Below are positions 32,829-46,149 of a DNA stretch of 64,000 bases, one piece after another. The translations under genes and the position numbers were made by a program. Source of the stretch: Nilaparvata lugens. Taxonomy: Eukaryota; Arthropoda; Insecta; Hemiptera; Delphacidae. The stretch's first letter is position 1; the number at the start of each line of letters is the position of its first letter. Location of the stretch: positions 33,672,687 to 33,736,686 of the forward strand of contig NC_052511.1 in assembly GCF_014356525.2 (NCBI RefSeq). Reading direction: 5' to 3'. The notes under the pieces are model-generated. The model did no database searches. It was given only the letters and a program-made list of their open reading frames with translations, and had not been told where the DNA came from.

Positions 32829-35800
32829 TCAGTCGTGCCATACTAAGTCGAACACACGTAGAGCGCAGATTTTTTTCACTTCACCAATACCAGTCCTCAG
32901 TTCTACATCTCTGTCATTATCTAAACGAATTTTCATCGCACTCAATATAGAATCCGCCTTGTTTTGTCGCGCACATATCACAAATGGAAATCCGAATTTC
33001 TCTTTGTACCTGAAAAAAATATGAATAAATTAAAAATGCTGAAAACACTTCACTTGAATGGGCTACTCTTATAAATGAATAAAACTATATTGAAACTTGA
33101 AGTACCCTTTATTATTTAAAATATTACAACGACTAGTTTCGACCATAGGTCATTTTCAAGTTATCGTCGAAACTAGTCGTTGTAATATTTTAAATACCAT
33201 AATAAAGGGTACTTCAAGTTTCAATATTTTTTTATTAATTAAAAATTCTCTTCAACTATAGTTTTTAAGACAAAATGAAACGTTTTACTTTTGCTTCACT
33301 GATTAAACTTTTCAATAAATTCTTCTTCTTCTTCTTCAGAAATGTGCGGCAATCTTATGTCTCCTGCTAAGACCGTGTAGTGTTTGAATCATATGAAATT
33401 CAAGGTAAAATCGTTCAGCTTTGAACATGAGGATGCCCTTTGTCTTAAATATACTTCTCTTCTGCGGAAAAGAACAGCTCTTTCTTCCTTCTATCCAAAA
33501 TAATGGTAAGACAAGTAGATACATCAACTTCAACGATCTTCATGAATGTAAGTTAAAAACACACACTTCTCTTATTATTGAGTTTATTGAAATTGGAATC
33601 TAAGATTACGTGATCACAACTTCTTGATGATGATAAATTACTATATAAATGAGGAGAATAGATTTGGGATTTGTCTGGGTGGAAAACACTCAACATATTT
33701 TTTCAGCGACGGTATCAATATTTCGCAGTGCCGAATTCTTCAGGGTATTCAATATATCACCATTATTTTGCATTCTCATTTAATCAATTATATTAAGGGA
33801 GAATTGTTCGTTCAAAGCTAAAATAAACTAAATATTTCTTTGACCATGGTAATAAATCAAATGATCAACAGTTTTATTCCTGTCTGACGTTCATTACATT
33901 ATAGAATATATGATGTTCATTTCGTTTTCATTATAGGAGTGGCTGTGAAAGACGTAATTTAATTCATCATAACAGTAAAAAACTGACTCATTTAACAAGG
34001 AGATTGAAACGGCCTTTCAATAGGTAATAATTTATTCATTCCTCAATAGCATTGATGATTATAGTGGATAAACTCAATTCTAATAGTAATATTGACCCTG
34101 TTTCAGTGAGGTGGAAGTCAATAACGTTCTGGCATAAAAAGCCTTAGATTGTTGCTGCGATTGTTCCAAAGACCCTTCATTGACTTTTATTCTTCAATAT
34201 TCGAATTTACGAGTAGGCCTACTAAAAACGATTGTGTTCCACTCCGCTATCACTGGTCTTCCATTTTTGAAGATACATCGTTTAATCACAACACGAATAT
34301 TGCCAAAATGTGAGTAGGTATTTTTATTTCACATTGAAACACATGTAATTGATTGTAACTGTTTCTAGAATAACTATTATATTTATGGTTTTGTGTTGTC
34401 TTTCCGAAGTTGGCCTTCTTGAGTGAAGTTTTATTCATACCCTAGCCTATATCAAGTGAACACTCTACTCTGCTATGTAAATTTTCATATAAAAACTTTA
34501 GCATGTATTTTCGAAACAGATCAATTTCTTTGAACATTGACTAAAAAACGTAGAGGGGGAGGGGAGGGGTCTTCACCTTCAATAAGATACAATATAGAGG
34601 GTTCAGAAAACAAATATCAAGGTATATTGGAGAGGTACCGTAGTCTACCTATTGTATGCGCATTTTTGAATTATTTGTTGTCAAGTCACTCTTCAATTTC
34701 ATAGATGGTTTATCGATTTAAATTCAGCGAATTACGCGTGGCCTTTACAAACACAAGCTTAAGCCTACATGTGAATCTCTCTCAACGTAAGGGTATCTTT
34801 AATGTACTGTGTAACTGTAGGCCTACTGTATGATTTGTGAATTGTGAGAATAAATTGATTTGATATTTTTATAGGGCTTATTGTTTGCTTTTTAATAGAA
34901 AAATAAATTAGTAGGTATATACTACCATTATAACTAGTAGGTAATATTACCACTACTACCATATTCTTCTAGGAAGTCACGAACGTTTTCAGTTAATTAT
35001 GCCGGTCAAAATACAGTTTTTTGTACACTTGAGAATGGCATAATCATTAGAGACTGGACGTGTCTTTGAAAAAAGTTTTATATTTGCTGATAGATATTTC
35101 AATTAACGGTTGAGGATGTTAACCTAGTTGATTTGATTTATGTACTGCGCATACATTTGTTACGTACCCAAACATTCCACATAGGTACCGTGAGGAGATC
35201 ATTATAAATGTAGTATGATAGAAACGTATGTTATCATTCTTACCTCAAATTAAGTTCGCTAAGCTCTTCCCTTTCTTCTTGTTCCAAATCGTTGATTCCA
35301 CAACTTCCTTGTTCTCTCACTGATTCGTCTGTCATCTTACAAGATGCTCCCAGGTCAGGATGTGACTGCAGAATTTCCTCTTGTTCTAAAATATTAATAA
35401 AAATACATCAAAATAATTTTATTCTTATATCTCTTTTTTGGTGATCATCATCTTCATCATTATCATCAATTTTAATAAAAAGGAAAAACTAATTGGCCCA
35501 TATATAAATGAAACCTTCTTGCAACTAGAGAACAACAAACTATTTATGGATCTATCTTGAACGTATTGAAAGTAACTAGGAATTAACAGTAAAATCAATG
35601 AATTATCTGAAGCCAGAAATATTCTGAAGAAAGCTGAATATTATGATAATAATTGAGATAAATTATTTTCTAATTATCCACATAAATCATATTCAATAGA
35701 ATTCAAATCTTTTCCTCAAACACAAAAAAAAGAAGGTAATGAATGCAACTTATGCATTTTTAATCTTTTTATCATTAAGATTTTTGTTCTTTGAGCATAT

Positions 35801-36019
35801 TTATAATACAAATAATTTATACGTACCGCATTGTTTCAAGGTATCGAGATACTTTGAGTATAAAAGTATTATGTGTTTGGCACTCTGGAATGGACGTTTC
35901 TCAAAGACATAGTTGCAAGCCTGTGTGCGTTTCTCGATAACATTTCCGAACAGCCAAATGAATTGATCCAAATCCAGTTCGTTCACTTCATTGATGCTGA
36001 GTAGTCCAGATAGAGACAT
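32829..36019 (-). CDS. URAD: URAD: OHCU decarboxylase (uric acid breakdown), 3 exons
   Basis: Exons 36019-35827, 35385-35244 and 33009-32829 join in phase to a complete 171-residue protein. URAD converts OHCU to (S)-allantoin, the last step from urate after uricase and HIU hydrolase. Visible marks: FIWLFGNVIEKRT near the N-terminus; ILQSHPDLGA with the catalytic His at about residue 73; EREELSELN; YKEKFGFPFVICAR; and the family signature TGIGEVKKI near the C-terminus. Length matches the family. The start ATG at 36019 is preceded by GCACC; the frame upstream has no other ATG. A possible 5'-UTR acceptor (tatgttcag) lies at 36039. The protein ends LVWHD, so it lacks the C-terminal peroxisomal tripeptide of vertebrate URAD. 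Confidence 0.92.
33089..33225. mobile_element. Hairpin MITE in URAD intron 2
   Basis: The left arm 33089-33142 and right arm 33165-33225 are reverse complements with small gaps, containing 'acgactagtttcgac' and 'aagtaccctttatta'. Spacer about 22 bp. Confidence 0.75.
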
Positions 36020-36399
36020 GGTGCTAAACTTCAATCACCTGAACATAACAAATATGACATAGAATTAGTTTTAAACAGCATAATCAGCTTTATCACTTTT
36101 GTATTCTTTCACATGAACCTATGATTGGATCAGATGCAGTCCAAATGCTGGAATAAAAATCAGGTGTAGCGCACTCACACAACTTTCCTTGCCGTTATGA
36201 AAATTGATCAACTGACGCTAGTGTTCTCACGCATCTCAAGTCTACTATTCTAAGATCTGAGCCAGCTGGTGACAGGACAATAGCGCTGCAGACACACAAA
36301 GTCTGTTATCTCTTCATGGTGAATGATTTAATCGAATCAACAGTTGCCGAGAGTTTGCAATTGAATAATCTTATTTTCTCGAATTTCGAGCTTATTTTC

Positions 36400-36850
36400 A
36401 ATTTTAGGTGAAAATGCTACTGGACATTAATTGTAGAGATTTTTATGCTCAATTTTTTCCACTTGAATTTTTTGTTCACATTGTATCTGAAGCCTGATAA
36501 TTGGGAATCTAAAATCAAACTTTGCATAGATGGGGCGGTGCTCCTGAAATTTTTACAGATATGGGACTTGTGGCAGTTGAAAGAGCTTATCAATGAATTT
36601 TTTAGGTATAAATTTGATCAAAATCGTTGGAGCCGTTTTCGAAAAAAAACTCGAAAAACCCTGTTTTTGACAACATTTTCGCCATTTCAGCCGCCATCTT
36701 GAATTGCATTTGATCGAAATTGTTCGTGTCGGATCCTCATAGTGTAAGGACCTTAAGTTCCAAATTTCAAGTCATTCCGTTGATTGGGAGATGAGATATC
36801 GTGTACATACACACACACACACACACACATAAACACACACACACACACAC

Positions 36851-36910
<60 letters not shown>

Positions 36911-37046
36911 ACTGACCAATACCCAAAAATCACTTTTTTAGACTCAGGGGACCTTGAAACGTATAGAAATTTAGAAATTGGGGTACCTTAATTTTTTCGG
37001 AAAGCAATACTTTCCTTACCTATGATAATAGTTTAAGGAAAGTAAA
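36400..37046. repeat. Probable dispersed repeat with embedded (CA)n
   Basis: The sequence has the look of a dispersed insect repeat: 'gccgttttcgaaaaaaaac' resembles the 'cggatctcgaaaac' words elsewhere in the window. The end carries a small stem ('actttccttacc ... aaggaaagta', 37006-37046). No inverted ends were found, so the class is unknown. Confidence 0.35.
36807..36908. repeat. (CA)n microsatellite
   Basis: A near-continuous CA run of about 100 bp with two small interruptions. Confidence 0.95.
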
Positions 37047-40000
37047 AATTAGTCGCCTTCACCAAAGACCATCAAGAGAGCATCTTTAAAGTCTTTGACC
37101 TTCACTAAATGCTCATTAGTTTTATAATACAAAATTGTTCAAAAGTTTTTCAAGAATATGAATTAATAAATTCAAATAAAAAATGTTGTTGGACTCAAAT
37201 CAAATCATGCAACCATTCCATTTATGATAAAATTAATATAAAATATAAATTAATATAATATTACACGTTGAAACATCCTATCATTCTGGAAAAATCTTAT
37301 TGTCATTTTTTAAATTACCTCTTTTATCGTTTTCGCATCCATTCATGCTGTACTTGGGCAAATGTACTTAGTTTCTTATAAGATAATATTCAACTCCAAA
37401 TTGTCTATCTTGAATGTGAAAACTTACCACATTAGTAAATTATACACAATAATATATGAGAATTGACTTGAAAATGTTTAAAAAAACAGGACTAGATTGA
37501 ACAAGCACGTTAGAAATTACTAACACTTTTCAAATAAATAAAGGCTGTTCCATTTCTGAAGAATCAGCTAACTCTCAAAACAATGAGATGCTATTATGAA
37601 TTTTAAGGTCACTCATGAAACGGTCTGTCATCAGAAAATAATTCTGTTATTCTGCAACAATTACATAAAACGAACTTGAATGATCAGTTCAGTATTGGTG
37701 TTTTATTGATTGGATTAGGAAACAACAGATCGGAAAACATGAAGTTAATTTATTATAAATTTCAATAACAAATGTTCTTATTTAGATTACATTAAATCTA
37801 ATGCTTAGGCTACTGAGACCGTTTATTTTCAACTCTACAATGATAAGCCCCATTGTAAGGTAGTTATAACAAATTTTAAACTTAAAAATCCAATTGAATA
37901 TGAATAAATTTATTAAAAAAATTGTTGAAAACTTGAATATTAAATAAGTGAAAATTGAACACTTTTCTAAAAACATGAATGAATGAGATGAATATTGTTG
38001 AATTCCACAGAATTTGTAGAAGTTGGAACTCAATATTATCTGAAAGTGAAACTGATCAAACTGAAACGAATTATTCAAATTATCCATAAATTCCGGTTCA
38101 AATAGTTTACATATACACTTTTTTGATGTATTTTACACGACGTGCAGCCAATTATAGTTTACATATTACTTATATTTTACAGAATTATAATTATTCACAA
38201 TCCAGAATAACTTACATACCTTTTTTACTAAACAATTCACTATAGTATGAAATAGCACTTATTAAATCTTTAATTGTGGATATTCGTTATTCAAAAATAT
38301 ATTTCTATTTCGAACACTCAGTACTAAAACTGTTCGTAGACTGCTGAACCCACGTTTATTTTGAATTTATGTTTCACAATAGAATTTAATGACTGTTCAC
38401 AAGCCTAATTCAATTTTATCTGCGACTTTCTTATCTTTTTTTCTATTTTCGGTTAAACATTGAGTGGCCGTGAAGTGTTATATGTTTTAATCTTTATTCA
38501 AGTTCATGATATACCAATTATTACATCAGTTTCAAGTGCTATTGTTTTCCAATAACATATTTATCGGTCGTCATAAGCCGATATTTTTCATCCAACTCGT
38601 ATGAAGCAATACATTCGTTTGATTACAAACAAAAACTATTACGATTTACAATTTTTCACCAAAAATTATTGATCAGAAGTAAAAGTGTCTATCAATCTTA
38701 TCCTAGCAAAAATGAATCGAAGCTTTATCTATATGTCTGTACAAAACTATTCTATACTATATCTCTTGTAAAAAAATTACTGTGTCTTTGAAATAGAATA
38801 TTTTATTCATTAATTGCTATATTATTCTCCAGAATATGGTATCTTCCTTTTTTCATTATACGTATAATCAACCTCCACTAATGAAACAATTTTACATATT
38901 TATAGTGCGTATGAAACTTTTTTATATAAATATTGTATCCACTGTCATAATGTGTTATGAATTCAACGCAATAACTGCTACGACTACTTGAATTTTGCAA
39001 GTAGAAAATAACTAGAAATCCAAACTAATATTTGTCCTTTAAAACAATTTCAACTGAAACTGTAGTGCCGGTAGGCCTATATAGTAACTATATAATAACA
39101 ACTGTTGTTCTTAGTGATAAATTATAGATTAAAATAAATTAAATACAACATAAAATAGTGGGTACCGAAATTTCAGTAAAAATATACCTCGAGATTTATA
39201 TTTTGATTATTTTAAGTTAATGAAATTGAAACTGAGTTGAAGTTTATTTTATAAAATAAAATAAAATTAATTTTAACACAATCAATAAGGTAATTCTCGA
39301 ACTTAAGAGATTCAATCTTCAAGTACGTAGTTAAAAAAGAACGACAAGCATTACAAATATATAAAAAACAGATTCATTGGAAACTTTAGAAACTCACCTC
39401 CATTTCCCATTGAAGTTTCGACCATGGTACAAATTTATTCCAGAATTTCATGCACTAGACATTCATAACACATAAAATAGATTCTTATATTCTCTTCACT
39501 TGGATTTGGATTCAAACAATATTGTTTAAGAATATTCTTAACTAATTTCCATAGTATTCTATTCACTAGATTACCAATTCAGATTTTAACTTGCGTAAAA
39601 CCTAATCGAGGTGTTGACTGGATGAAGATCCATCCTACAACTGGCTTTTCCAAAAAAGAAGCAAACAATTTATACTAAAAAAGGGTTGAAAGAGTAGTCA
39701 ATAGAGATTAATAATTTATGTGTTGATTGGTCTTATTAATAACGGGGTTTGGATTGAAGTGGAGTGGGTGCAAAAATCAATATTCAGAGGAAGGGCTTGT
39801 GACAATATTACCAATGATGCCCGTCTGAAGAGTATTGCAGAATGTCTATTAAAAGATTTGAAGGCGATCAGAAAAGTGTGAATAATTGATTTGCTTTTCA
39901 AGTCTAGCGGAAAAATGAGGTTATTGTGAGGCAACTTTCGTCAGCGGTGTTTTTATAGTCTATCCCCCGCTTTTACTTTTCTTCTTATTTTTCTATTCAC

Positions 40001-40439
40001 TTTCTTCTTCAACCCTCTATCTTCCTGGCGTAATCTTTCGAAACCAGCAATGATTTATTCTTGTCCCCTCTTTTAACACTTCCATTAAACGATTCATTTC
40101 AAGTTGATGAGCACAAATTAGTCAATACTATTACACCCTGAAATATCTCATCTTTGTTGCATTGTTTTTCAGCTCTTGAAACGTTTTGAGAAATTTCACA
40201 TTTCTGAAGAAGCCCTTCATGTTAATGATGGAATCCAATGAGATAAGCCTTCTATAATACTGTATTAAAATAATCATCAACACTTGGATCAAACTGCTTT
40301 TATGTATTGTAGAGGCCAAAATCATAATGAAAGGCTTATTACAGTTCACATGCGATGCAAGATTTTCTGTAAAAAATTGTTTAATGCTCACTTTTCAATC
40401 ATTATACATGTTTAAATGGTACACTCTGCCAGTAATAGT
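37047..40439. other. AT-rich gene-poor stretch upstream of URAD
   Basis: No conserved coding. Two minus-strand splice-donor-like sites could mark untranslated URAD leader exons: an AAG|gtatgt at 38222-38217, and a tiny frame MVETSMGNG followed by GAG|gtgagt (39425-39398). Neither is supported by more than the consensus. Confidence 0.35.
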
Positions 40440-40578
40440 ATATTTCGCACCTAGGGCAGAAAATGAGATTTTTCCGGCTCGAAACCGAGGCCGTAGGCCG
40501 AGGACTAGAAAAGATTGAGAGCCGGAAAAACATTTTTGCCCGTGGTGCGAACGCTATTTTTCGCCACACACAAAAATA

Positions 40579-40626
<48 letters not shown>

Positions 40627-41060
40627 ATAGTTGTTTACTTAGCACTTCCGAAAGCAGAAGTGGAAGGTGATAGCTCTAGCAAATCTGAGGTAATCTGAAT
40701 ATCAGGAAATTGTCCAAGTATTTTTATTTTTTATTCTGATTTGTCTAAATAACCTAAAAGATGATGTTCAATTATGTGGGAGGTTGAGTTTATACTTTTT
40801 TATTCTTTCAAATGACAATAAGATGATATTATTATAAATGTTTTAATTATTGAATAATTAACACAAATAATGAAAAGTTTTTTGATCAGCTGTTTTTTGA
40901 TCACCTTTCTTAGTTCCATGTTAGCGGCTGGAAAGGGTCTAGGCCGGAAAGAAACCTGTTCTGACGTCAGACGAAAGTCGTCTGTAAAAACAATGTCTTT
41001 CAGATCTATGTAGGGACTGGAAAACAGCTGCTTTCTGTGCAGTGTGGCGAAAACTTAGTT
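40440..41060. repeat. Repeat with internal (TA)n and gtggcgaaaa ends
   Basis: 'tttttcgccacac' near 40557 is mirrored by 'gtgtggcgaaaac' near 41040, and 'ttttccggctc' / 'gagccggaaaa' form a small stem at 40471-40530. A TA run fills 40582-40622. Probably a short TIR element. Confidence 0.45.
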
Positions 41061-41522
41061 ATCAATGTTCAAATTACATAACGTGAACTTTCCGATTTTA
41101 TTCAATTATTTTTTAAATGTGCGAGATTTTATCAAATAAGTACCATTTAGAATATACTACAATATATAAACACGCTCGAGAAGTCGAAAGTAGAGATCTA
41201 TTCATTTATTGAATTTTCTTATAGGCTATAGACTAAATATAATTGATTTATTTTGATAGGGATACTTGATACTTTTTATTTATATAACGAGTACCGGTAC
41301 CCTTTCTATTTCTAGTACCCTTTCTAGGCTACTTTCTATTGATTCATTTTGACATTAGAGAATGGTCTAATTCGCCGAAACCCATCGTTTTTTGAAAAAA
41401 GAAAAAAGGGTACTAGTCATTTCAACAATAAAACATATATAAAGCAGGTTTGAAATGCGCGTATAGGTAGTCCATTATTACTTTTTATGTAATATACCTA
41501 TTGAAATTCATAATTTTTAATG

Positions 41523-41603
41523 GTAGAATTGGCTGCACGCCATATCAAAAAATTATAAACGAGTTTGTATACATCTTTTATATGGCGTGCAGCCAATTTC
41601 TAC
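41523..41603. repeat. Short hairpin MITE
   Basis: 23-24-nt arms (gtagaattggctgcacgcc and its complement) surround a 34-nt AT-rich centre. 'gtgcagccaatta' at 38142 is a related half-site. Confidence 0.75.
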
Positions 41604-42898
41604 AATTCAATACTATAGCCTAATTTTCAATAAGTTTGTACATAGCCTATGTATAATTATTTTTCCTTGGTAAAAGAAATTTATCTCACTGCATTTTTTA
41701 TATGAATCTCAACGTATATTATATTTCAAACTATTAAAATAGTTTGGGATCCAAAAACTTTGAACTGCTTGACTGATTGAAACCCATTTTCCTTGTTTTC
41801 ACAGATACATTTATTTCGGGATTAACGCTTGGATATTCGTATTTTTAAATCTGGATTTAAATAAAACATAAATTCAGCACTCTGGATGTAGTACATTAAA
41901 GAGAGTGATATACAATATACCTACGTAAGTAAACAACGTAATAATGAATCAACTTACATTAGTGGTACTAGACCAATATCCTGCTGGTAAAAAAAACTGC
42001 AATTGATAGTGAATAAAATTAATTTTATATTGAGCGGAAAATTCAATAACACGCTTATAATACTTTAAAAACCATACTGGCTATTAAAAAATAAACATTT
42101 TTCCATTTCTTTGATCGTGAAGATAATATATGAAAAAGCAAATAATCTCTATCAAATTTTTCTCCATCAGTCGCAAGTACGTAATTTAGAAAAAGCAATT
42201 ATGTGAAAAATTGGGAATAAAACAACATTTTAGTGACTAAAAATTGGATAATTATGGAATATTCGCATATTTTATTGATGTTATTTTTCGCCATATCTGT
42301 ACCAGTTCACGATTTCAGAAGTATTGAGCAAGGTTTGATATTTTCCTTCTGTATCGTTCCTTCTACAATAATTTAATAATCAAGTTCCGTTCTTTGTTTT
42401 CTGTCGATATTTCTTGGTTGGATAAATTACAGTGGTGCTATTGAGTTTTTCAAATTTATATAGAATTTTCCCGAAAAAAGAAAATTTGTTTGCTCTTTCA
42501 TACCATATTATTATAAATGTACTCATAAAATAATTGTAATCAATATACTAATTATTATTTGATTCAAAAAATGATTTTTTGGTTTTGAATTTTTGATTTT
42601 TTTTCCGGCTCCGGCAAAGAACAACTTGGGCGCCGGCAGTCAGTTCCAACAACTAGGTACAGCAAACATGTCAATAGAAAAGAAAAATAGAGCTTATTCA
42701 AACCACTGAAATGAAACTACGGAAACTAGGTCACATCTCAATCTTTACAAAAAATAAGACAAAGTAACAAATTACAAGCAAATGACAAATTAAAAAAGAC
42801 AGAAACAAGGAAGCTAAAACAAATAATTTTTAAGATTGAAACACTAAATAATGGAGATGGATAATTTAGAATAAACATTCATCTTTTTAATCCAATCT

Positions 42899-45612
42899 TC
42901 TATACTTATAAAATTCTTATCTCACTGACTCACTGATCACGGTTTCTGGAAAACTACTGGACGGATTGCAACAAAACTTGGAATATAGCTTCCTTATACG
43001 TCCTAGGTGCTCACTAAGAAATCTTTTGGCGATATTCCAACTCTAAGGGTGGTTTTTAAGGGTTTAAAGATCGTCTTTTAGCATGTATATTCTTCTTTCT
43101 CAATTTTATAATAGAAATGTCCATATCATATGTTACTATAGAACTATAATCTAGAGAGAGTACCTCTTCAAAACAGTTGTTAACTGGCAACTAAATTAAT
43201 AATTTTGTGAGGTTGGCATCAAGTTGAGATGACTTCATTAGGTTGGCACCAAGTTGAAGAACTTATTGAAATGCATTTATCGAGAATAAATTAATTGGGC
43301 ACTGCTGCTTCAATCAGAGCTATTCCTGGGAGTATAGATAGTTTTTATTTTTCATAAAACAAACTTTCATGACGGAAGTTGCTTCTATCAATTGATCCTA
43401 TTCTATCAAGACTAATTTTGATAGTATATCCGACAGATCGCGAAAACTGCTTGAACAATTTCGATAAAATTTTAATAATTCAGTATGATATATGGAGGGT
43501 ATTTTTAAAGTTTCAGAAGTGTCCGTTGTGGACTCTGTTTGCAAAGAATGAGGAAATTCGGCCAAAATTTAACTTGGGCGAAAGAAAGGGGTTATTTATT
43601 AAAACGGCCAAATAGCTGTTGTTGCTTTTCCTTATGTAAAAATATCTTTCATAGAAGTAAGGCGCTTTTCCATGAATCAATTATCCTCAAACATTGATTG
43701 TTGAACATTGAGATTCTCAAACATTGAGAAAATAGAAGGTAGCTTTCGAAAAAAATATTGGAGAATATGCATAACAGTTCGTTGACTGTCAGTATTCCTC
43801 ATTTATAGCATCAATGCTCCCAATTCAAACAATGCTGACACATTGATGTGAATCTTACTATAGTTTGGTTACTTGAGATCAGATGAAGATAATAATGTCG
43901 ATGATCGCTACTGTTTCAATTTCAATCATGTTTGCCATTTTTACTTTTGATGCCAGCTGTTATTACTATGTGAAATAAGCTCTCATTGAATGAAATCGTA
44001 ATCGTTGAAGTTAATTATACTAAGAAAGCAATTTTTGTTTGAATATGTGTGTTTGTGGATATGTATGTATGTCGGACGGATCTCGAAAACGGTTCTAACG
44101 ATTTTGATTAAATCAGGAATATAGTGGGTTTGCGACGAAGAACACTATTTTGGAACAGGTCTCAACTCTGGGAAGATTTGCTGAAGTTCCTTGAGAAAGG
44201 ATTATTGGTCCCTCAAGTAGCAGCTGATCAGAAAAAAGGTTTCCATAGTCTGTTGAAAACGTAAAAGGTTGTGAGCAAATGAGAAAGATTATAATAGCTG
44301 TAGTTGAGTTACCAAATTTGGTGACATTATTTTAAAACATTGCAGTATTCATTGAACATCTGGAAGAATAGGTTCAGAAAGTGATCGGATGATAGCAAAA
44401 TAAATTTAAAATCGATCTTCCCAAACATATGGTTGTTGAATGTAATGTTCATTATGAGGTGATAGAAATGCGATTAATTTCTTCAGCTTCTGTTGTATTG
44501 GTTCCACTGTTGAACCATGTTTGTACGCAGCCATGGCCTTGAGAGAGCCAGTTGCACTGTCTGTTAATTCATAATCCGGACTGACAACAAGAATCAATCA
44601 GAGAAGACTTCTATTAAAAAAAACCCTGCTCTGATTAATTCTCATGAAATTTAATCCTGATTGAAATTGAACAGGCTTTCGATCTAATGGACCTGATATT
44701 TTCATGTTTCAAAATCAGCTAAAAACGAAATCGAAAAAAACATGATATTCCATTATCCTATTTCCTTTCATGATGTCATTACATGACACATGACAAATCT
44801 ATTGATAATAGATTAATAGATAATAGAAGTAAAAAATGAAGTTGTCAATTTAGATAGAAATTAAATTGAGTTACATGTTAGTTTACATCTAAATTTTCTT
44901 CCCTAAGCTTTTGGTTCAAGCTGAGATCAAAGAAAGAAATCATATAATGGTAGTTAATAAACAAAGTGACTGAATAAACTCTATTCAGATTTATGCAAAT
45001 TCACATTAAATTGATCCCACTTTAATATTTATGATAGTAAAGTTTAGGACATGATAAATCAGCCAGAATGAATGTTATACTAACTATTTATGAATGGACT
45101 CTTATGTATGAATGGACTTACATGTAAGAAAGAATCAGTGGATTGGCTGCTTTTACACTTTTGGATATGTGAAACGAAAAGTGAGCGACAGGCTATGCCA
45201 AAAATTCCAGAATAAGCAAGAGATCCATGGATACCAGAGTCATCAAATCCCGAATCAACTTAATTTGGAATTTATTCTTCAATTGCATCAAGCAAAATCA
45301 AAAATAACATGATCACTGCTAATTTGATAACTGTCAACGGGAAATATTAATTGCCAAAGAATAAAGTCGAGGTTGACTTTTAAGCCCCGCCCAATATTCT
45401 ACAAAATTCGCTACAATCAGACTAATATTCTACAGAACACTTCCAACACCTCAATTAATTATTCGAATGATTTGACTCAATAATTTTCATGCCAAGTTGT
45501 GACCTAATCTCAAAAACTCTTATAAAAATTTTGATAGAATTTAGATTATGAATGTTTCACAAAAATAATCTTATCTTTTAATTCCCGTAGCGAAGCACGG
45601 GTGCCCTGCTAG
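42899..45612 (+). mobile_element. Helitron-like non-autonomous element
   Basis: The 5' end reads TCTATACTTATAAAA. The 3' end has a small hairpin cccgtagcgaagcacggg (45584-45601), then seven bases and CTAG followed by T. A TC start, a 3' hairpin and a CTRR end are the hallmarks of Helitrons. No Rep/helicase coding was seen, only short frames, so it is non-autonomous. It contains at 44086-44280 a copy of the 647-2172 foldback family. The left neighbour base is T rather than the usual A, which lowers confidence in the exact start. Confidence 0.5.
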
Positions 45613-46149
45613 TCCAGTATAAGATTCCTTTTGGATTTTGTAATTCTATTAATAATGAATTCAGTTGGGACTTTATAAACAAGTAACACTGATATTCAAA
45701 CTGACGTCTTAATATAGTAGTATATTACTCAAAATAATTTATAAAAATATTCCCTAGCATTATGTTGAATTGAATTTATTTAAATTTTGTCATTTCAATT
45801 GTACAACCGAGTTATTTGTAACAACATTCTGCATTTTATTTTCCAAGACCTGGATATAATCAAAAGAAATAATTAATCTAATTTCGAATCAGGTGTCAAC
45901 AAAATCATATCAAACTGTGAAGATTATAATTAAAATTAATGCCAGTTGGCATAAAGTAATTTACTTGAAAATGAAAAAGAATATTTACATATTATACGTG
46001 GATGAGTTATTATCTTATAATTAATTATTATAAGATTTATCAAAAATAAATATTTATATTTTATATTAACTGAATGTTGATAAATAACCTTGTGAATTTT
46101 TCTTTTGACGAAAGCTCAAAGTAGTTGATAAACTATTACGTTTTATTTG
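45613..46149. other. AT-rich upstream region of the TrxR-like gene
   Basis: No recognisable motif beyond AT-richness. No splice acceptor directly precedes the ATG at 46150. Confidence 0.35.
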
